In this document: piece by piece, positions 52,114 through 61,075 of the stretch
How the letters are laid out: every line of letters begins with the position of its first letter
Numbering within the stretch: position 1 is the stretch's first letter
Source of the DNA: Oscillospiraceae bacterium
GTDB taxonomy: Bacteria > Bacillota > Clostridia > Oscillospirales > Ruminococcaceae
DNA length: 64,000 bases
NCBI GenBank assembly: GCA_012520915.1
Contig: JAAYNJ010000022.1
Location: forward strand, 186,001-250,000
Reading direction: 5' to 3'
Position numbers and translations under genes: made by a program
The notes under the pieces: model-generated
Seen by the model: only the letters and a program-made list of their open reading frames with translations
Database searches by the model: none
Told to the model about the DNA's origin: nothing

Positions 52114-52623
52114 ATGAATCAGTATCTGTTAACAGGCAAGATATTTTCCATGCATGGGCTTAAGGGTTATTTAAAAGTCTATCCCTTGTGCGACTCGCCG
52201 GATGATTTATTAGAGCTTGAAAAGGTGTTCCTTGACGAAAAAGGAAAAAAGAGGTTGGAGATAGAAAAGGGTCACATAAGGAAAAATATTGTGTATCTTA
52301 AATTTAAGGACATTGATGATGCAAATATAGCGCAAAAATACATAGGAAAGTCGATATATTTGGATAAGAATGATATTGTTTTGGAAGAGGGCTGTTATTT
52401 TGTTGAGGATCTTTTAGGAGCCTGCGTAATAGATGAAAAAAGCGGTGAAAATTACGGAAGAATCATAGAAATCAGTAATAACGGCTCCCACGATATCTAT
52501 CATATCGAAAGGAACTCCGGAAAGGTGAATTTCTTTCCCGCAGTCGTTGAATTCATTATATCGACAGACATTGAAAATAAAGTGATAAAGATTAAGACCA
52601 TACCCGGCATGTTCGAAAAATGA
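52114..52623 (+). CDS. rimM: Ribosome maturation factor RimM
   Basis: A 169 aa 30S maturation factor. It has the N-terminal GKIFSMHGLKGYLKVYP and the PRC-barrel region YFVEDLLGACVIDEKSGENYG. The start is ATG at 52114 with AGAGGT upstream; the open frame to 52057 overlaps the upstream hairpin and is not supported. Confidence 0.95.
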   Translation: MNQYLLTGKIFSMHGLKGYLKVYPLCDSPDDLLELEKVFLDEKGKKRLEIEKGHIRKNIVYLKFKDIDDANIAQKYIGKSIYLDKNDIVLEEGCYFVEDLLGACVIDEKSGENYGRIIEISNNGSHDIYHIERNSGKVNFFPAVVEFIISTDIENKVIKIKTIPGMFEK

Positions 52624-52631
52624 GGGAGTAA

Positions 52632-53333
52632 TTGAAAATTGATATTATGACGCTGTTTCCCGAATTTACAAGAAGTTATACGGAAATGAGTGTTATCGGC
52701 AGAGCGGTCGCATCAAAAAAGATTGAAATAAATTCGCATAATATCAGAGATTTTACATTAAACAGGCAAAAGCAGGTTGATGATGCGCCTTATGGGGGCA
52801 GACAGGGCATGCTCATGACTGCTCAGCCCATATACGACTGTTATAAGAGCATTGCGTCTAAATCGGATAAAAAACCTCATACTATTTTTATGTCTCCGTC
52901 GGGAACCGTGTTGACTCAAGAAAGGGTCAAAGAGCTATCGGAAATGGATGAGATAATAATACTCTGTGGGCATTATGAGGGCGTTGATCAGAGGGTTATT
53001 GATGAAATTGTTGATGAGGAAATATCTATTGGGGATTATGTAGTAAGTGGCGGAGAGTTGCCGGCTTTAATACTGGTTGATTCAATTGCAAGATTGTGTG
53101 ACGGGGTCCTGTCCGAAAGAGCCGGATTCGAGGATGAAAGCCATTACCACGGACTGCTTGAACATCCCCAGTATACAAGGCCTGAAGTTTGGATGGGCAG
53201 AAGGGTTCCTGAAGTATTGCTCTCCGGGCATCATGCGAATATTGCAAAATGGAAAGAAGAAAAGTCTATTGAAAGGACCAAAGAAAGAAGAAAAGATTTA
53301 TATGAGCGGTATCTTCAAAGCGGGAAAAAGTAA
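52632..53333 (+). CDS. trmD: tRNA (guanine-N1)-methyltransferase TrmD
   Basis: A 233 aa SPOUT methyltransferase that makes m1G37 in tRNA. It has IDIMTLFPEFTRSY, DDAPYGGRQGMLM, LCGHYEGVDQRVI and EISIGDYVVSGGELPALI (knot region). The start is TTG at 52632 after GAGGGAG. It follows rimM by 8 bases. The usual next gene, rplS (L19), is not present here. Confidence 0.97.
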   Translation: MKIDIMTLFPEFTRSYTEMSVIGRAVASKKIEINSHNIRDFTLNRQKQVDDAPYGGRQGMLMTAQPIYDCYKSIASKSDKKPHTIFMSPSGTVLTQERVKELSEMDEIIILCGHYEGVDQRVIDEIVDEEISIGDYVVSGGELPALILVDSIARLCDGVLSERAGFEDESHYHGLLEHPQYTRPEVWMGRRVPEVLLSGHHANIAKWKEEKSIERTKERRKDLYERYLQSGKK

Positions 53334-53466
53334 CAAATTAAGGAAATGTTTAATAAAAATGTGTAACATGAAGTAAAAAGCACAAGATTTATGGTAAATA
53401 ATGCACAAAAATGACGGTAAATTTTTTGACAGTATATGAAAAATCGGCAAAATTTCTTGATTTCTG

Positions 53467-53495
53467 TTGACCAAAAGACATGAATACACTATCAT
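53467..53495 (+). promoter_or_regulatory. Promoter of the HPr gene
   Basis: TTGACC (53467-53472) and TATCAT (53490-53495) are 17 bases apart, about 100 bases before the start. Confidence 0.55.
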
Positions 53496-53594
53496 ACATC
53501 TGAAACATTTAGGTTTCTAGGCAAATTGGAAACAAATTGTTTTTTTGTTTAAGTACGATTTGTGATGATAATTAAAATAAAGGAGAGAGAATCT

Positions 53595-53858
53595 GTGGTT
53601 GTTAAAGATGTAATGGTTGAGAATCAGGTAGGTCTTCATGCACGTCCGGCAACTTTCTTTATCCAAAGAGCTAATGAATATAAGTCTTCGATTTGGGTCG
53701 AAAAAGAAGAACGCAGGGTTAACGCTAAAAGCCTATTGGGAGTGCTTTCACTTGGAATAGTCGGTGGAACACAGATAAGAATCATAGCTGACGGTTCAGA
53801 CGAGCAACAGGCAGTTGAAGGTCTTACCAAACTCATAAATTCCGGATTTAAGGAATAA
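53595..53858 (+). CDS. ptsH: Phosphocarrier protein HPr
   Basis: An 87 aa phosphotransfer protein of the sugar PTS. The site QVGLHARPATFFIQRA holds the phosphorylated His, and KSLLGVLSLGI the regulatory Ser. The start is GTG at 53595 with GGAGAG 7 bases upstream; earlier in-frame ATGs lack a site. Enzyme I is not adjacent. It is monocistronic, between a promoter and a terminator. Confidence 0.92.
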   Translation: MVVKDVMVENQVGLHARPATFFIQRANEYKSSIWVEKEERRVNAKSLLGVLSLGIVGGTQIRIIADGSDEQQAVEGLTKLINSGFKE

Positions 53859-53898
53859 AATAATTCTGCCTAAAGTATGTAGGTGGATATCAATCATT

Positions 53899-53929
53899 AG
53901 CCGCAACAAATAATTGTTGTGGCTTTTTG
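53899..53929 (+). terminator. Terminator of the HPr gene
   Basis: AGCCGCAACAA pairs with TTGTTGTGGCT (one G-U) around ATAA and is followed by a T tract. Confidence 0.85.
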
Positions 53930-53961
53930 ATTGAATAATAAATTATTAAACTTAAATGTAC

Positions 53962-53967
53962 TATAAT
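53962..53967 (+). promoter_or_regulatory. -10 box seven bases before the uvrC start
   Basis: TATAAT lies at 53962-53967 and the uvrC ATG at 53975, where transcription itself would begin. No clear -35 is seen. Confidence 0.4.
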
Positions 53968-53974
53968 ATTATCT

Positions 53975-55795
53975 ATGGAAAGAATAGAAAAATTATTAAG
54001 AAAAGCACAATCTCTGCCGCTTCTGCCGGGTGTTTATTTGATGCGTGATAAAAAGAGCAAGGTCATTTACATAGGCAAGGCGAAACGATTAAAAGACAGG
54101 GTGTCGAGCTACTTCAGAAATCAGGAGTCCCTGGAAGGAAAAGTAAAAAAAATGGTTTCTCTTGTTGAGGACTTTGATTTTATTGTTACCGATGGTGAAT
54201 ATGAGGCTTTGGTTTTAGAATGTTCACTTATTAAGCAAAACTATCCTAAATACAATATCCTCATGAAAGATGATAAAGGATTTTCGTATATTAGAATAAG
54301 TAATGACGAATTTCCGGAAATCAGTGCGGTTTACAGAAAAGAAGAAGACGGGGCGGAATACTTTGGTCCTTATTTGGGCGGTTACGGCGCCAAGAAGCTT
54401 GTTGAATCCGTATCTGCAATTTTCAGAATACCTACCTGCAAGAAGAAGTTTGCTTCCGACAAAAAGCAGATAGGCAGACCTTGCCTAAACTATCATCTTG
54501 AATTGTGTATGGGGTTTTGCAGCGGTAAAGTTGATGATAGCAGGTATCGTGAATCTATTGAAAATGCCCGTATGTACATAGGAAAGGGTACCTCAAAGGC
54601 ATTATCGAATTTAAAATCCGAAATGAAAAAATCCGCCGAGATGCTGGAGTTTGAGAAAGCGGCAAGAATTAGAGATGCTATAAAAGCAATAGAAAGAATC
54701 GATTCCAAGCAAAAAGTAGTTAAAAAAGGAAAAAACAGAGACTTGGATGTATTTTCTTTTGCCGCGAATAACAATATAGCGGCTGCTACGGTATTGAAAT
54801 TCAGAGATAATAAGCTGGCAGACAAGTATGAACATATTGCCGAAGATATAACCGACTTAAACGACTTCAGAGATGAGTTTATCAGACACAACTACATAAT
54901 GGAAAACGAGATACCTCCCTTGATTCTTGTTGACAATGAATTTGAATCGCAGGAGGTCTTTGAAAAGATGTTATCCCATCAAAAAGGGAAAAAAGTTACG
55001 GTTAAGGTTCCGCAAAAAGGAGAAAACCTTGAACTTGTAAGAATGGGATACAGCAATGCAATAGAGACATTAAATCTAAAAATCGGAAGAAAGACCAGAG
55101 AGGAATCGGCTCTGGGTGAACTTTCGAATTTGTTGGGATTAGAAAAAACACCAAGACGTATTGAGGCCTATGATGTTTCGAACTACGGAGAGGAAGCGGT
55201 AGCAGGCATGGCTGTCTTTATTGACGGAGTTCCCAAAAAACAGTTTTATAGGCGTTTTATTATTAAAACTGTCAAAGGTGTAGATGATTACTCTTCTATG
55301 ATAGAGGCATTGTCAAGACGGATAGAGAGATACAATATCGGGACAAAGGGATTTGATAAGGTTCCGGATTTGATTTTACTGGATGGCGGTGCCGGACATG
55401 TCAGCAGTGTAAAAAAGGCCGTAGAAAAAAGCAGTTTCAAGGATGTAAAAATATTTGGCATGGTTAAGGACGGCAGGCATCATACGAGGGATCTCGTGGG
55501 AACAGATGGTTTGATGTCGCTTTCAGCAAGAAGGACTGCATTTTCGCTTGTTTCTAAAATTCAAAATGAAGTACACAGATATGCGCTTGGATATCAGAGG
55601 GAAAGACATTCAAAATCAGCGCTCAAGTCTGTTCTTACCGAAATAGAGGGTATCGGGGCAAAGCGTTCCGCAAATTTGCTTAAACATTTCAAGACGATTG
55701 ACAACATAAAAAATGCTGCAGTTGAAGAAATTGCAAAGGTTGAAGGAATAAGCCTAAAAACAGCAGAGCAGGTGTTTAAATACTTCAACTCTTGA
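53975..55795 (+). CDS. uvrC: Excinuclease ABC subunit C
   Basis: A 606 aa dual endonuclease of nucleotide excision repair. The GIY-YIG domain is N-terminal (GVYLMRDKKSKVIYIGKAKR), the UVR domain is near residues 205-240 (EMLEFEKAARIRDAIKAIE), and the RNase H-like C-terminal nuclease has IEAYDVSNYGEEAVAGMAVF. Tandem helix-hairpin-helix motifs (IEGIGAKRSANLLKHF) end the protein. There is no ribosome site, and a TATAAT box sits 7 bases before the ATG, so the message may be leaderless. Confidence 0.97.
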   Translation: MERIEKLLRKAQSLPLLPGVYLMRDKKSKVIYIGKAKRLKDRVSSYFRNQESLEGKVKKMVSLVEDFDFIVTDGEYEALVLECSLIKQNYPKYNILMKDDKGFSYIRISNDEFPEISAVYRKEEDGAEYFGPYLGGYGAKKLVESVSAIFRIPTCKKKFASDKKQIGRPCLNYHLELCMGFCSGKVDDSRYRESIENARMYIGKGTSKALSNLKSEMKKSAEMLEFEKAARIRDAIKAIERIDSKQKVVKKGKNRDLDVFSFAANNNIAAATVLKFRDNKLADKYEHIAEDITDLNDFRDEFIRHNYIMENEIPPLILVDNEFESQEVFEKMLSHQKGKKVTVKVPQKGENLELVRMGYSNAIETLNLKIGRKTREESALGELSNLLGLEKTPRRIEAYDVSNYGEEAVAGMAVFIDGVPKKQFYRRFIIKTVKGVDDYSSMIEALSRRIERYNIGTKGFDKVPDLILLDGGAGHVSSVKKAVEKSSFKDVKIFGMVKDGRHHTRDLVGTDGLMSLSARRTAFSLVSKIQNEVHRYALGYQRERHSKSALKSVLTEIEGIGAKRSANLLKHFKTIDNIKNAAVEEIAKVEGISLKTAEQVFKYFNS

Positions 55796-55873
55796 CATAT
55801 ATCGGTCTATTAATGATAATTATTTCCAAGTGAATCGTGGAGTTGTGTTAAATTAATTGAAATTGGTAGTGCG

Positions 55874-56464
55874 ATGAGAATTATCACCGGAAAGGCGAGA
55901 AACAAAAAAATAATCACTCTTGAAGGCGAAGATGTTAGACCAACGACACAAAGAGCCAAGGAGGGAATATTTTCCGCAATACAGTTTAAAATACCCGGCG
56001 CTAAAGTGTTGGATTTGTTTTCCGGTTCGGGACAAATGGGGCTTGAATCTCTTAGCCGCGGAGCCAAGCAAGTTTGTTTTGTCGATATAAACAGTGACAG
56101 TATTGCTGTTATAAAAAAGAACATTTCAAATACCGGCCTCAATGTCGGTTCAAGAATAATTAAAGATGATGTATTTCGTTTTCTTGCAAGCAATAGCGTG
56201 ATGTTCGATATTATATTTCTAGATCCGCCTTACTATAAAAACCTTGCTCTGAAAGCAATAAAAAAGGCGGCGAAATCGCTTGCAGAAGAAGGGATATTAG
56301 TGGTTGAAACCGGTAAAGGCGAAGAGTTGCCTGATGAGATTGGAAGTATGGCTCTAAAGAAGAAATATCAATACGGAAATGTCTTGTTCTGGACATATAC
56401 ACATGAGTGCAAATCAAATAAGGAGGAAGATAATGCGGACGACCATATACCCGGGGAGTTTTGA
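55874..56464 (+). CDS. rsmD: 16S rRNA (guanine966-N2)-methyltransferase RsmD
   Basis: A 196 aa Rossmann methyltransferase that modifies 16S rRNA. It has MRIITGKARNKKI, RPTTQRAKEGIFSAI, VLDLFSGSGQMGLESLSRGA (SAM loop) and the catalytic IIFLDPPYY. No strong ribosome site is seen before the ATG. Its end overlaps coaD by 32 bases, a common rsmD-coaD pairing. Confidence 0.95.
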   Translation: MRIITGKARNKKIITLEGEDVRPTTQRAKEGIFSAIQFKIPGAKVLDLFSGSGQMGLESLSRGAKQVCFVDINSDSIAVIKKNISNTGLNVGSRIIKDDVFRFLASNSVMFDIIFLDPPYYKNLALKAIKKAAKSLAEEGILVVETGKGEELPDEIGSMALKKKYQYGNVLFWTYTHECKSNKEEDNADDHIPGEF

Positions 56465-56936
56465 TCCGATTACGAAAGGACATCTTGATATTATAAAGAG
56501 AGCTGCAAAACTATTTGATAAACTTATTGTTGTTGTTCTGACCAACCCGGATAAGGAAGCATGCTTTACAATTAGAGAAAGAGTAGAGTTTGTTGAAAAG
56601 GTGACAAAAGATTTAGAAAATGTTGAAGTTGATACTTTTGACGGTCTGCTGGCTGATTATGTAAAAATCAGAGGTGCGGGATCGATTGTAAAAGGATTGA
56701 GGGCGTTATCGGATTTTGAATATGAGTTTCAGATGGCTCTGACAAATAAACAGATAAATCCCGATATGGAGACGCTCTTTTTAAACACTTCAAGCGAATA
56801 TATGTATCTAAGTTCAAGCATAGTAAAGCAAGTCGGGTTTTTCGGAGGGGATATATCCGATTTCGTTCCTGAAGAAATAATTGATGATATTACAAAAAAA
56901 ATAAGAAAGGTTGGTGAACAAATTGACAATAGATAA
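56433..56936 (+). CDS. coaD: Phosphopantetheine adenylyltransferase
   Basis: A 167 aa enzyme of coenzyme A synthesis. It has the nucleotidyltransferase motif YPGSFDPITKGHLDII, VVVLTNPDKEACF, IVKGLRALSDFEYEFQMALT, and the ISSS-type EYMYLSSSIVKQV. The start is ATG at 56433 with AAGGAGGA upstream, inside the end of rsmD. The following coiled-coil gene overlaps its 3' end. Confidence 0.97.
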   Translation: MRTTIYPGSFDPITKGHLDIIKRAAKLFDKLIVVVLTNPDKEACFTIRERVEFVEKVTKDLENVEVDTFDGLLADYVKIRGAGSIVKGLRALSDFEYEFQMALTNKQINPDMETLFLNTSSEYMYLSSSIVKQVGFFGGDISDFVPEEIIDDITKKIRKVGEQIDNR

Positions 56937-57399
56937 ATACCTTGACCGCATAGACGATGTGTTGGAAGAAGCATGGAATCTGCCGTTTACCGGCGGAAAA
57001 AGGATGGTGGACATCGAGAAAATAAGAGAACTTGTTGATGAGGTCAGGCTTAATATTCCTCAAGAAATTAAGGATGCAAAAGCGATTGTTAGAGATAGAG
57101 AGGATATAATAAAGGATGCAAATGCCGAAGCTGAGGAAATAATCAAAAAAGCGGAGGAAAGAGCGCGAAGAATGATTTCCCAAGAAGAGGTTATGATATC
57201 TGCAAGAGAAAAAGCAGGCGAGTTGTTGACGGAAACACATGTAAAAACAAGAGCGGCGGAAAAAGCTGTTCTGGATTATTCCGAATCGGCATTAAGAAAA
57301 GCGGAAGAAGTTTTATTAGCCGTATATAATGAAATAAAAAATACCAGAACGATGATGAGAAGCGGAAAGCTAAAAAATCCTAAGAATGAAGCAAAGTAA
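56923..57399 (+). CDS. Conserved coiled-coil protein of unknown function
   Basis: A 158 aa charged, mostly helical protein. After MTIDKYLDRIDDVLEEAWNL, residues 45-140 are a long coiled coil rich in Glu, Lys and Ala (DAKAIVRDREDIIKDANAEA and similar), like ATP synthase stator or DivIVA-type rods. I recognise no domain of known role. It follows coaD in Clostridia. The start is uncertain: TTG at 56923 is my choice, and TTG 56911 or GTG 56914 is possible. A perfect hairpin ends the unit. Confidence 0.7.
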   Translation: MTIDKYLDRIDDVLEEAWNLPFTGGKRMVDIEKIRELVDEVRLNIPQEIKDAKAIVRDREDIIKDANAEAEEIIKKAEERARRMISQEEVMISAREKAGELLTETHVKTRAAEKAVLDYSESALRKAEEVLLAVYNEIKNTRTMMRSGKLKNPKNEAK

Positions 57400-57409
57400 T
57401 AAAAACAAA

Positions 57410-57446
57410 AATTAAGCAGGTATTAAACTTAATACCTGCTTAATTA
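57410..57446. terminator. Perfect AT-rich hairpin, bidirectional terminator
   Basis: AATTAAGCAGGTATTAA and its complement are separated by two bases, between convergent genes. Confidence 0.75.
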
Positions 57447-57464
57447 ATTGTTAAAACTCTTTTT

Positions 57465-58013
57465 CTAAAGTTCGCCGTTCTGAGAAAGAGGAAATAAAAT
57501 ATCTTTAATGATTTCCTCGCCTTTTTCAATAAAGTTCTTTTGGACCAATAAAGCAAGCTTCCTTGTGGGTGCATAGATTGTTATTGATAACAACTCTTTG
57601 CTGTTTTCGGATATCCAACAACGAACCGAAAAACCGTCATCAATTTCCAATATCTCGGTGTGATGTTGTTGTTGGTTTTTATAAAACCTGATAGCATTTT
57701 TTAGAGACAGTTCTGTCCTTTCCCTGACTGTAAGAGGAATTTCGTCTGTAAGTGTCAGCGCTATACTTCGCCCGGATTCGGTAAGAGAATACATGTTTTC
57801 CGAAATTGAAATATTATTAAGCTTTAACAAATCTGCCAATGCATCGGATAGAGCAAAGTAATTTATCAGTTCACCGGTGAGCGCTGAGATAATGACATTA
57901 TGAGATACCGGTTCGGATACTTTAAGCAAAAGGTAGCAGATAAGGATTTTGATTTCCTTGTCGCTCGTTAAACCGCCCGGGACTACACCGGCAGTAAAGG
58001 CACGATCATCCAT
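57465..58013 (-). CDS. DUF4364 family protein
   Basis: A 182 aa protein resembling the DUF4364 family of Clostridia. Residues 20-100 look like a winged helix (KILICYLLLKVSEPVSHNVI, YSLTESGRSIALTL), followed by a mixed alpha/beta region. Function is unknown, and DNA binding is only suggested. The start is ATG at 58013 with GGGAGGG 7 bases upstream; the open frame to 58253 has no ribosome site and crosses the divergent gene. Confidence 0.8.
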   Translation of the reverse strand: MDDRAFTAGVVPGGLTSDKEIKILICYLLLKVSEPVSHNVIISALTGELINYFALSDALADLLKLNNISISENMYSLTESGRSIALTLTDEIPLTVRERTELSLKNAIRFYKNQQQHHTEILEIDDGFSVRCWISENSKELLSITIYAPTRKLALLVQKNFIEKGEEIIKDILFPLSQNGEL

Positions 58014-58158
58014 GAACAAGCCCTCCCTGTAATAATACAATTTTATTATATCACAATATTTAATAAGCCTGTTAAATATATGATTAACCGAACGGTCAAT
58101 CTTTTGCCAATGACCAGTAAATAATATATAATACATAGTTGGAATAGTTGAGGTTGAT

Positions 58159-58341
58159 ATGGATGTAAGAATTGGAGACATTATAACCGTTAAGAAACAG
58201 CACCCGTGTGGAAACAAGGATTTTCTCGTTTTGAGGGTGGGCATGGACTTCAAGATAAAGTGTCAAAAATGCGGTAGGGAAATAATGATTCCCAGAAATA
58301 AAATTGAAAAACGTATTAGAAAAATTGTAAGGTCAGATTAG
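58159..58341 (+). CDS. DUF951 family protein
   Basis: A 60 aa basic protein with the family pattern [20 protein letters not shown] and a CQKCG zinc knuckle-like pair, plus a Cys in HPCG. Its function is unknown; the size and charge suggest nucleic-acid binding. It lies 2 bases before prfA. Confidence 0.9.
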   Translation: MDVRIGDIITVKKQHPCGNKDFLVLRVGMDFKIKCQKCGREIMIPRNKIEKRIRKIVRSD

Positions 58342-58343
58342 AT

Positions 58344-59426
58344 ATGTTAGAAAAGCTGGAAGAAGTATACGAAAGATACTTAAAGATATATGAAATGATT
58401 CAAGACCCTCAAGTGTTCAGCGACAACGATTTATACAGAGAACTTATGAAAGAACAAAAAACTCTGGAACCTATTGTGGAGAAATATGCTGAATATAAAA
58501 AAGCAAACGAAACATTGATTGAAGCTACTGAACTGTTAGCGGATAATGAATTGGAAGATGATTTTAAAGAGTTGCTTTACGAAGAGCTTGAGGAATCCAA
58601 AAAGACGATTGAAGAAACAACGGAAGAACTAAAGATACTGCTGCTTCCAAAAGATGAAGATGATGAAAAAAGTGTTATTGTTGAAATAAGAGGTGGTGCA
58701 GGTGGCGAAGAGGCGAACCTTTTCGCGGCATCACTTTTTAGAATGTACAGTATGTACGCCGACAGTAAAAAATGGAAGACGGAAGTTATGTACTCGAATG
58801 AGACTGAACTCGGAGGGTATAAAGAAATAAGTTTTTCGATTTCAGGCGTCGGCGCTTACAGTCGTTTTAAATTTGAGAGCGGTGTTCATAGAGTACAACG
58901 TGTACCTGAAACCGAGACGCAGGGACGCGTCCACACATCAACTGTTACGGTTGCTGTTTTACCTGAAGCTGAAGAAGTGGACATAGAAATTAATCCCAAA
59001 GACCTGCAGATAGATACATTCAGAGCGGGCGGGGCCGGTGGACAACACGTCAATAAAACCGAATCTGCAATAAGAATCACCCATCTCCCGACCGGAATAG
59101 TTGTAGAGTGTCAGGATGAAAGAAGCCAGCATAAGAATAGAGACAAGGCGATGAAGGTCCTTAGGTCAAGGCTGTTGGAAAAAAAGAGGGAGGAACAAGA
59201 AGCCGAAATAGCTTCCGAGAGAAAAAGTCAGGTAGGAACAGGAGACCGTTCCGAAAGAATCCGTACCTACAATTTTCCTCAAGGCAGACTTACGGATCAC
59301 AGAATAGGACTGACTTTATACCGCCTGGAGTCAGTTATGAATGGAGACCTCGATGAAATAATAGACAGTCTAATAACTGCCGCACAGGCGGAAAAACTTA
59401 AGGAAAGTGCATTTAATGGAAACTGA
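58344..59426 (+). CDS. prfA: Peptide chain release factor 1
   Basis: A 360 aa factor that ends translation at UAA and UAG. It has the anticodon-like [13 protein letters not shown] and the catalytic GGQ loop ([19 protein letters not shown]). The length is typical. The ribosome site is weak (AGGT). The methyltransferase gene prmC, which often follows, is absent, and tsaC overlaps the stop by 11 bases instead. Confidence 0.98.
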   Translation: MLEKLEEVYERYLKIYEMIQDPQVFSDNDLYRELMKEQKTLEPIVEKYAEYKKANETLIEATELLADNELEDDFKELLYEELEESKKTIEETTEELKILLLPKDEDDEKSVIVEIRGGAGGEEANLFAASLFRMYSMYADSKKWKTEVMYSNETELGGYKEISFSISGVGAYSRFKFESGVHRVQRVPETETQGRVHTSTVTVAVLPEAEEVDIEINPKDLQIDTFRAGGAGGQHVNKTESAIRITHLPTGIVVECQDERSQHKNRDKAMKVLRSRLLEKKREEQEAEIASERKSQVGTGDRSERIRTYNFPQGRLTDHRIGLTLYRLESVMNGDLDEIIDSLITAAQAEKLKESAFNGN

Positions 59427-60444
59427 GATAATTTTGGTTACCGAAGAAAATTTAGATGAGGTGGTTCAAAAAGCGACAAAACTGTTAAAAAACGGTGAAC
59501 TTGTCGGAATGCCTACGGAAACGGTTTACGGGCTTGCCGCAAATGCATTTGATAAAGATGCGGTGAAAAAAATTTATAAAGCAAAGGGAAGGCCTGCAGA
59601 CAACCCCGTGATAGTACATATTAGTGATTTTGTAATGCTTCGGGATATTGCAGAGGTCAATGAAATAGCATTGGAGCTGGCAAAGGAATTTTGGCCCGGT
59701 CCATTGACTTTGGTTTTAAACAAAAAACCGTCAATTTCAGATGAGATTACCTGTTCATTGCCGACAGTTGCGGTAAGAATGCCGTCAAATTATATATCAC
59801 ATGCTGTTATATCTGCGGCAGATGTTCCCCTTGCCGCCCCTTCTGCCAACCTGTCGGGAAAGCCGAGTTCTACAACGGCAAAACATGTCTTTGATGATTT
59901 TTTCGGGAAGATACCTTTAATTCTTGACGGAGGTCCGAGCGAACTCGGTATTGAATCTACTGTGGTTTCTGTCGTGGGGGAAAAGCCTGTTCTGCTGAGA
60001 CCCGGAATGATAACATTAGAGATGCTTGCAACAATAGCACCTGATATACAGCTCTCAAATTCAATATTTGAAGAATTGGAATCGGGAAAACCTGTAGAAT
60101 CGCCGGGTATAAAGTACAAACACTATTCTCCGAACGCCGAGGTTATTCTTGTAAAAGGGAGCCTTGAGGGGTTTATAAGACATTTAAAAACTCTCACGCA
60201 CGGAAACATATGTGCAATGTGTTTCGATACGGAGCAGGAAAAGATACCTATACCGTCGATTTCATATGGTGATATTAATGACCATTTCTCTCAGGGGAGA
60301 AGGCTTTTTTCGGCACTCAGAATGGTAGATAAATTGGGCTCTTCGAAAGTATATGTGAGAGTTACGGAAGATGAAGGAGATTATTTAGCAATTTATAACA
60401 GATTATTGAGAGCAGCCTCTTTTAAGGTGATTGAAGTTGAATAA
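59416..60444 (+). CDS. L-threonylcarbamoyladenylate synthase (Sua5/YwlC type)
   Basis: A 342 aa enzyme that makes threonylcarbamoyl-AMP for the tRNA t6A modification. The YrdC domain (residues 12-205) has [43 protein letters not shown] and [19 protein letters not shown]-terminal Sua5 domain follows ([15 protein letters not shown]). The start is ATG at 59416; a GTG three codons earlier is too close to AGGA. Confidence 0.95.
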   Translation: METEIILVTEENLDEVVQKATKLLKNGELVGMPTETVYGLAANAFDKDAVKKIYKAKGRPADNPVIVHISDFVMLRDIAEVNEIALELAKEFWPGPLTLVLNKKPSISDEITCSLPTVAVRMPSNYISHAVISAADVPLAAPSANLSGKPSSTTAKHVFDDFFGKIPLILDGGPSELGIESTVVSVVGEKPVLLRPGMITLEMLATIAPDIQLSNSIFEELESGKPVESPGIKYKHYSPNAEVILVKGSLEGFIRHLKTLTHGNICAMCFDTEQEKIPIPSISYGDINDHFSQGRRLFSALRMVDKLGSSKVYVRVTEDEGDYLAIYNRLLRAASFKVIEVE

Positions 60445-61075
60445 TATTTACAAAGTTGCTGTAACCGGAAATTCGGGAAGCGGTAAAAGCCTGGCTTGCA
60501 GGTATTTGAAAAAGAAGGGAATTCCTGTAATTGACGCGGATTTAACTGCTCGAATAACTGTTGATGAAGATATCGCTTTAAGAGTTGCGTTGGCGAAAGC
60601 GTTCGGCAATGATGTTCTATTTGAGGACGGTTCTTTGAACCGTAAAGAACTGGCAAAAAGAGCATTTTCAACCAAAGATAACAAGAACAAAATGGATGGA
60701 ATACTCCATCCTAAAATTATTGAAAATATAAATAAAGAAATACAAAAGTTAAGTAAAGCAGGCAGTCGAGTTTGTGTGGTTGAAGCTGCGGCACTTTATG
60801 AAAGCGGTTTTGTCGGAATATTCGATTTTTTGATTTTGATAACTGCAGAACATAATCATAAATTAAAAAGAATAATGCTCAGAGATGCAATATCGGAAGA
60901 GGACGCGGAAAATAGATTGAAAGCACAGACTCCGGATGCTGATATAAAGACAATTGCCGACTTGATTATTGAAAATAGCGGAGAACAAAATGAATTCATA
61001 AACAAACTCGAAAGGGCTATGTTAATAATAAATGAAAAAGCAGAAAGGTTTTTGAATGAAAGAGGAATTGAGTAA
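60437..61075 (+). CDS. coaE: Dephospho-CoA kinase
   Basis: A 212 aa kinase for the last step of coenzyme A synthesis. It has Walker A AVTGNSGSGKSLA, IDADLTAR, and the lid region MLRDAISEEDAENRLKAQ. I chose TTG at 60437, seven bases after AAGGTG; TTG at 60431 is too close. It overlaps the end of the preceding gene. Confidence 0.94.
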   Translation: MNNIYKVAVTGNSGSGKSLACRYLKKKGIPVIDADLTARITVDEDIALRVALAKAFGNDVLFEDGSLNRKELAKRAFSTKDNKNKMDGILHPKIIENINKEIQKLSKAGSRVCVVEAAALYESGFVGIFDFLILITAEHNHKLKRIMLRDAISEEDAENRLKAQTPDADIKTIADLIIENSGEQNEFINKLERAMLIINEKAERFLNERGIE

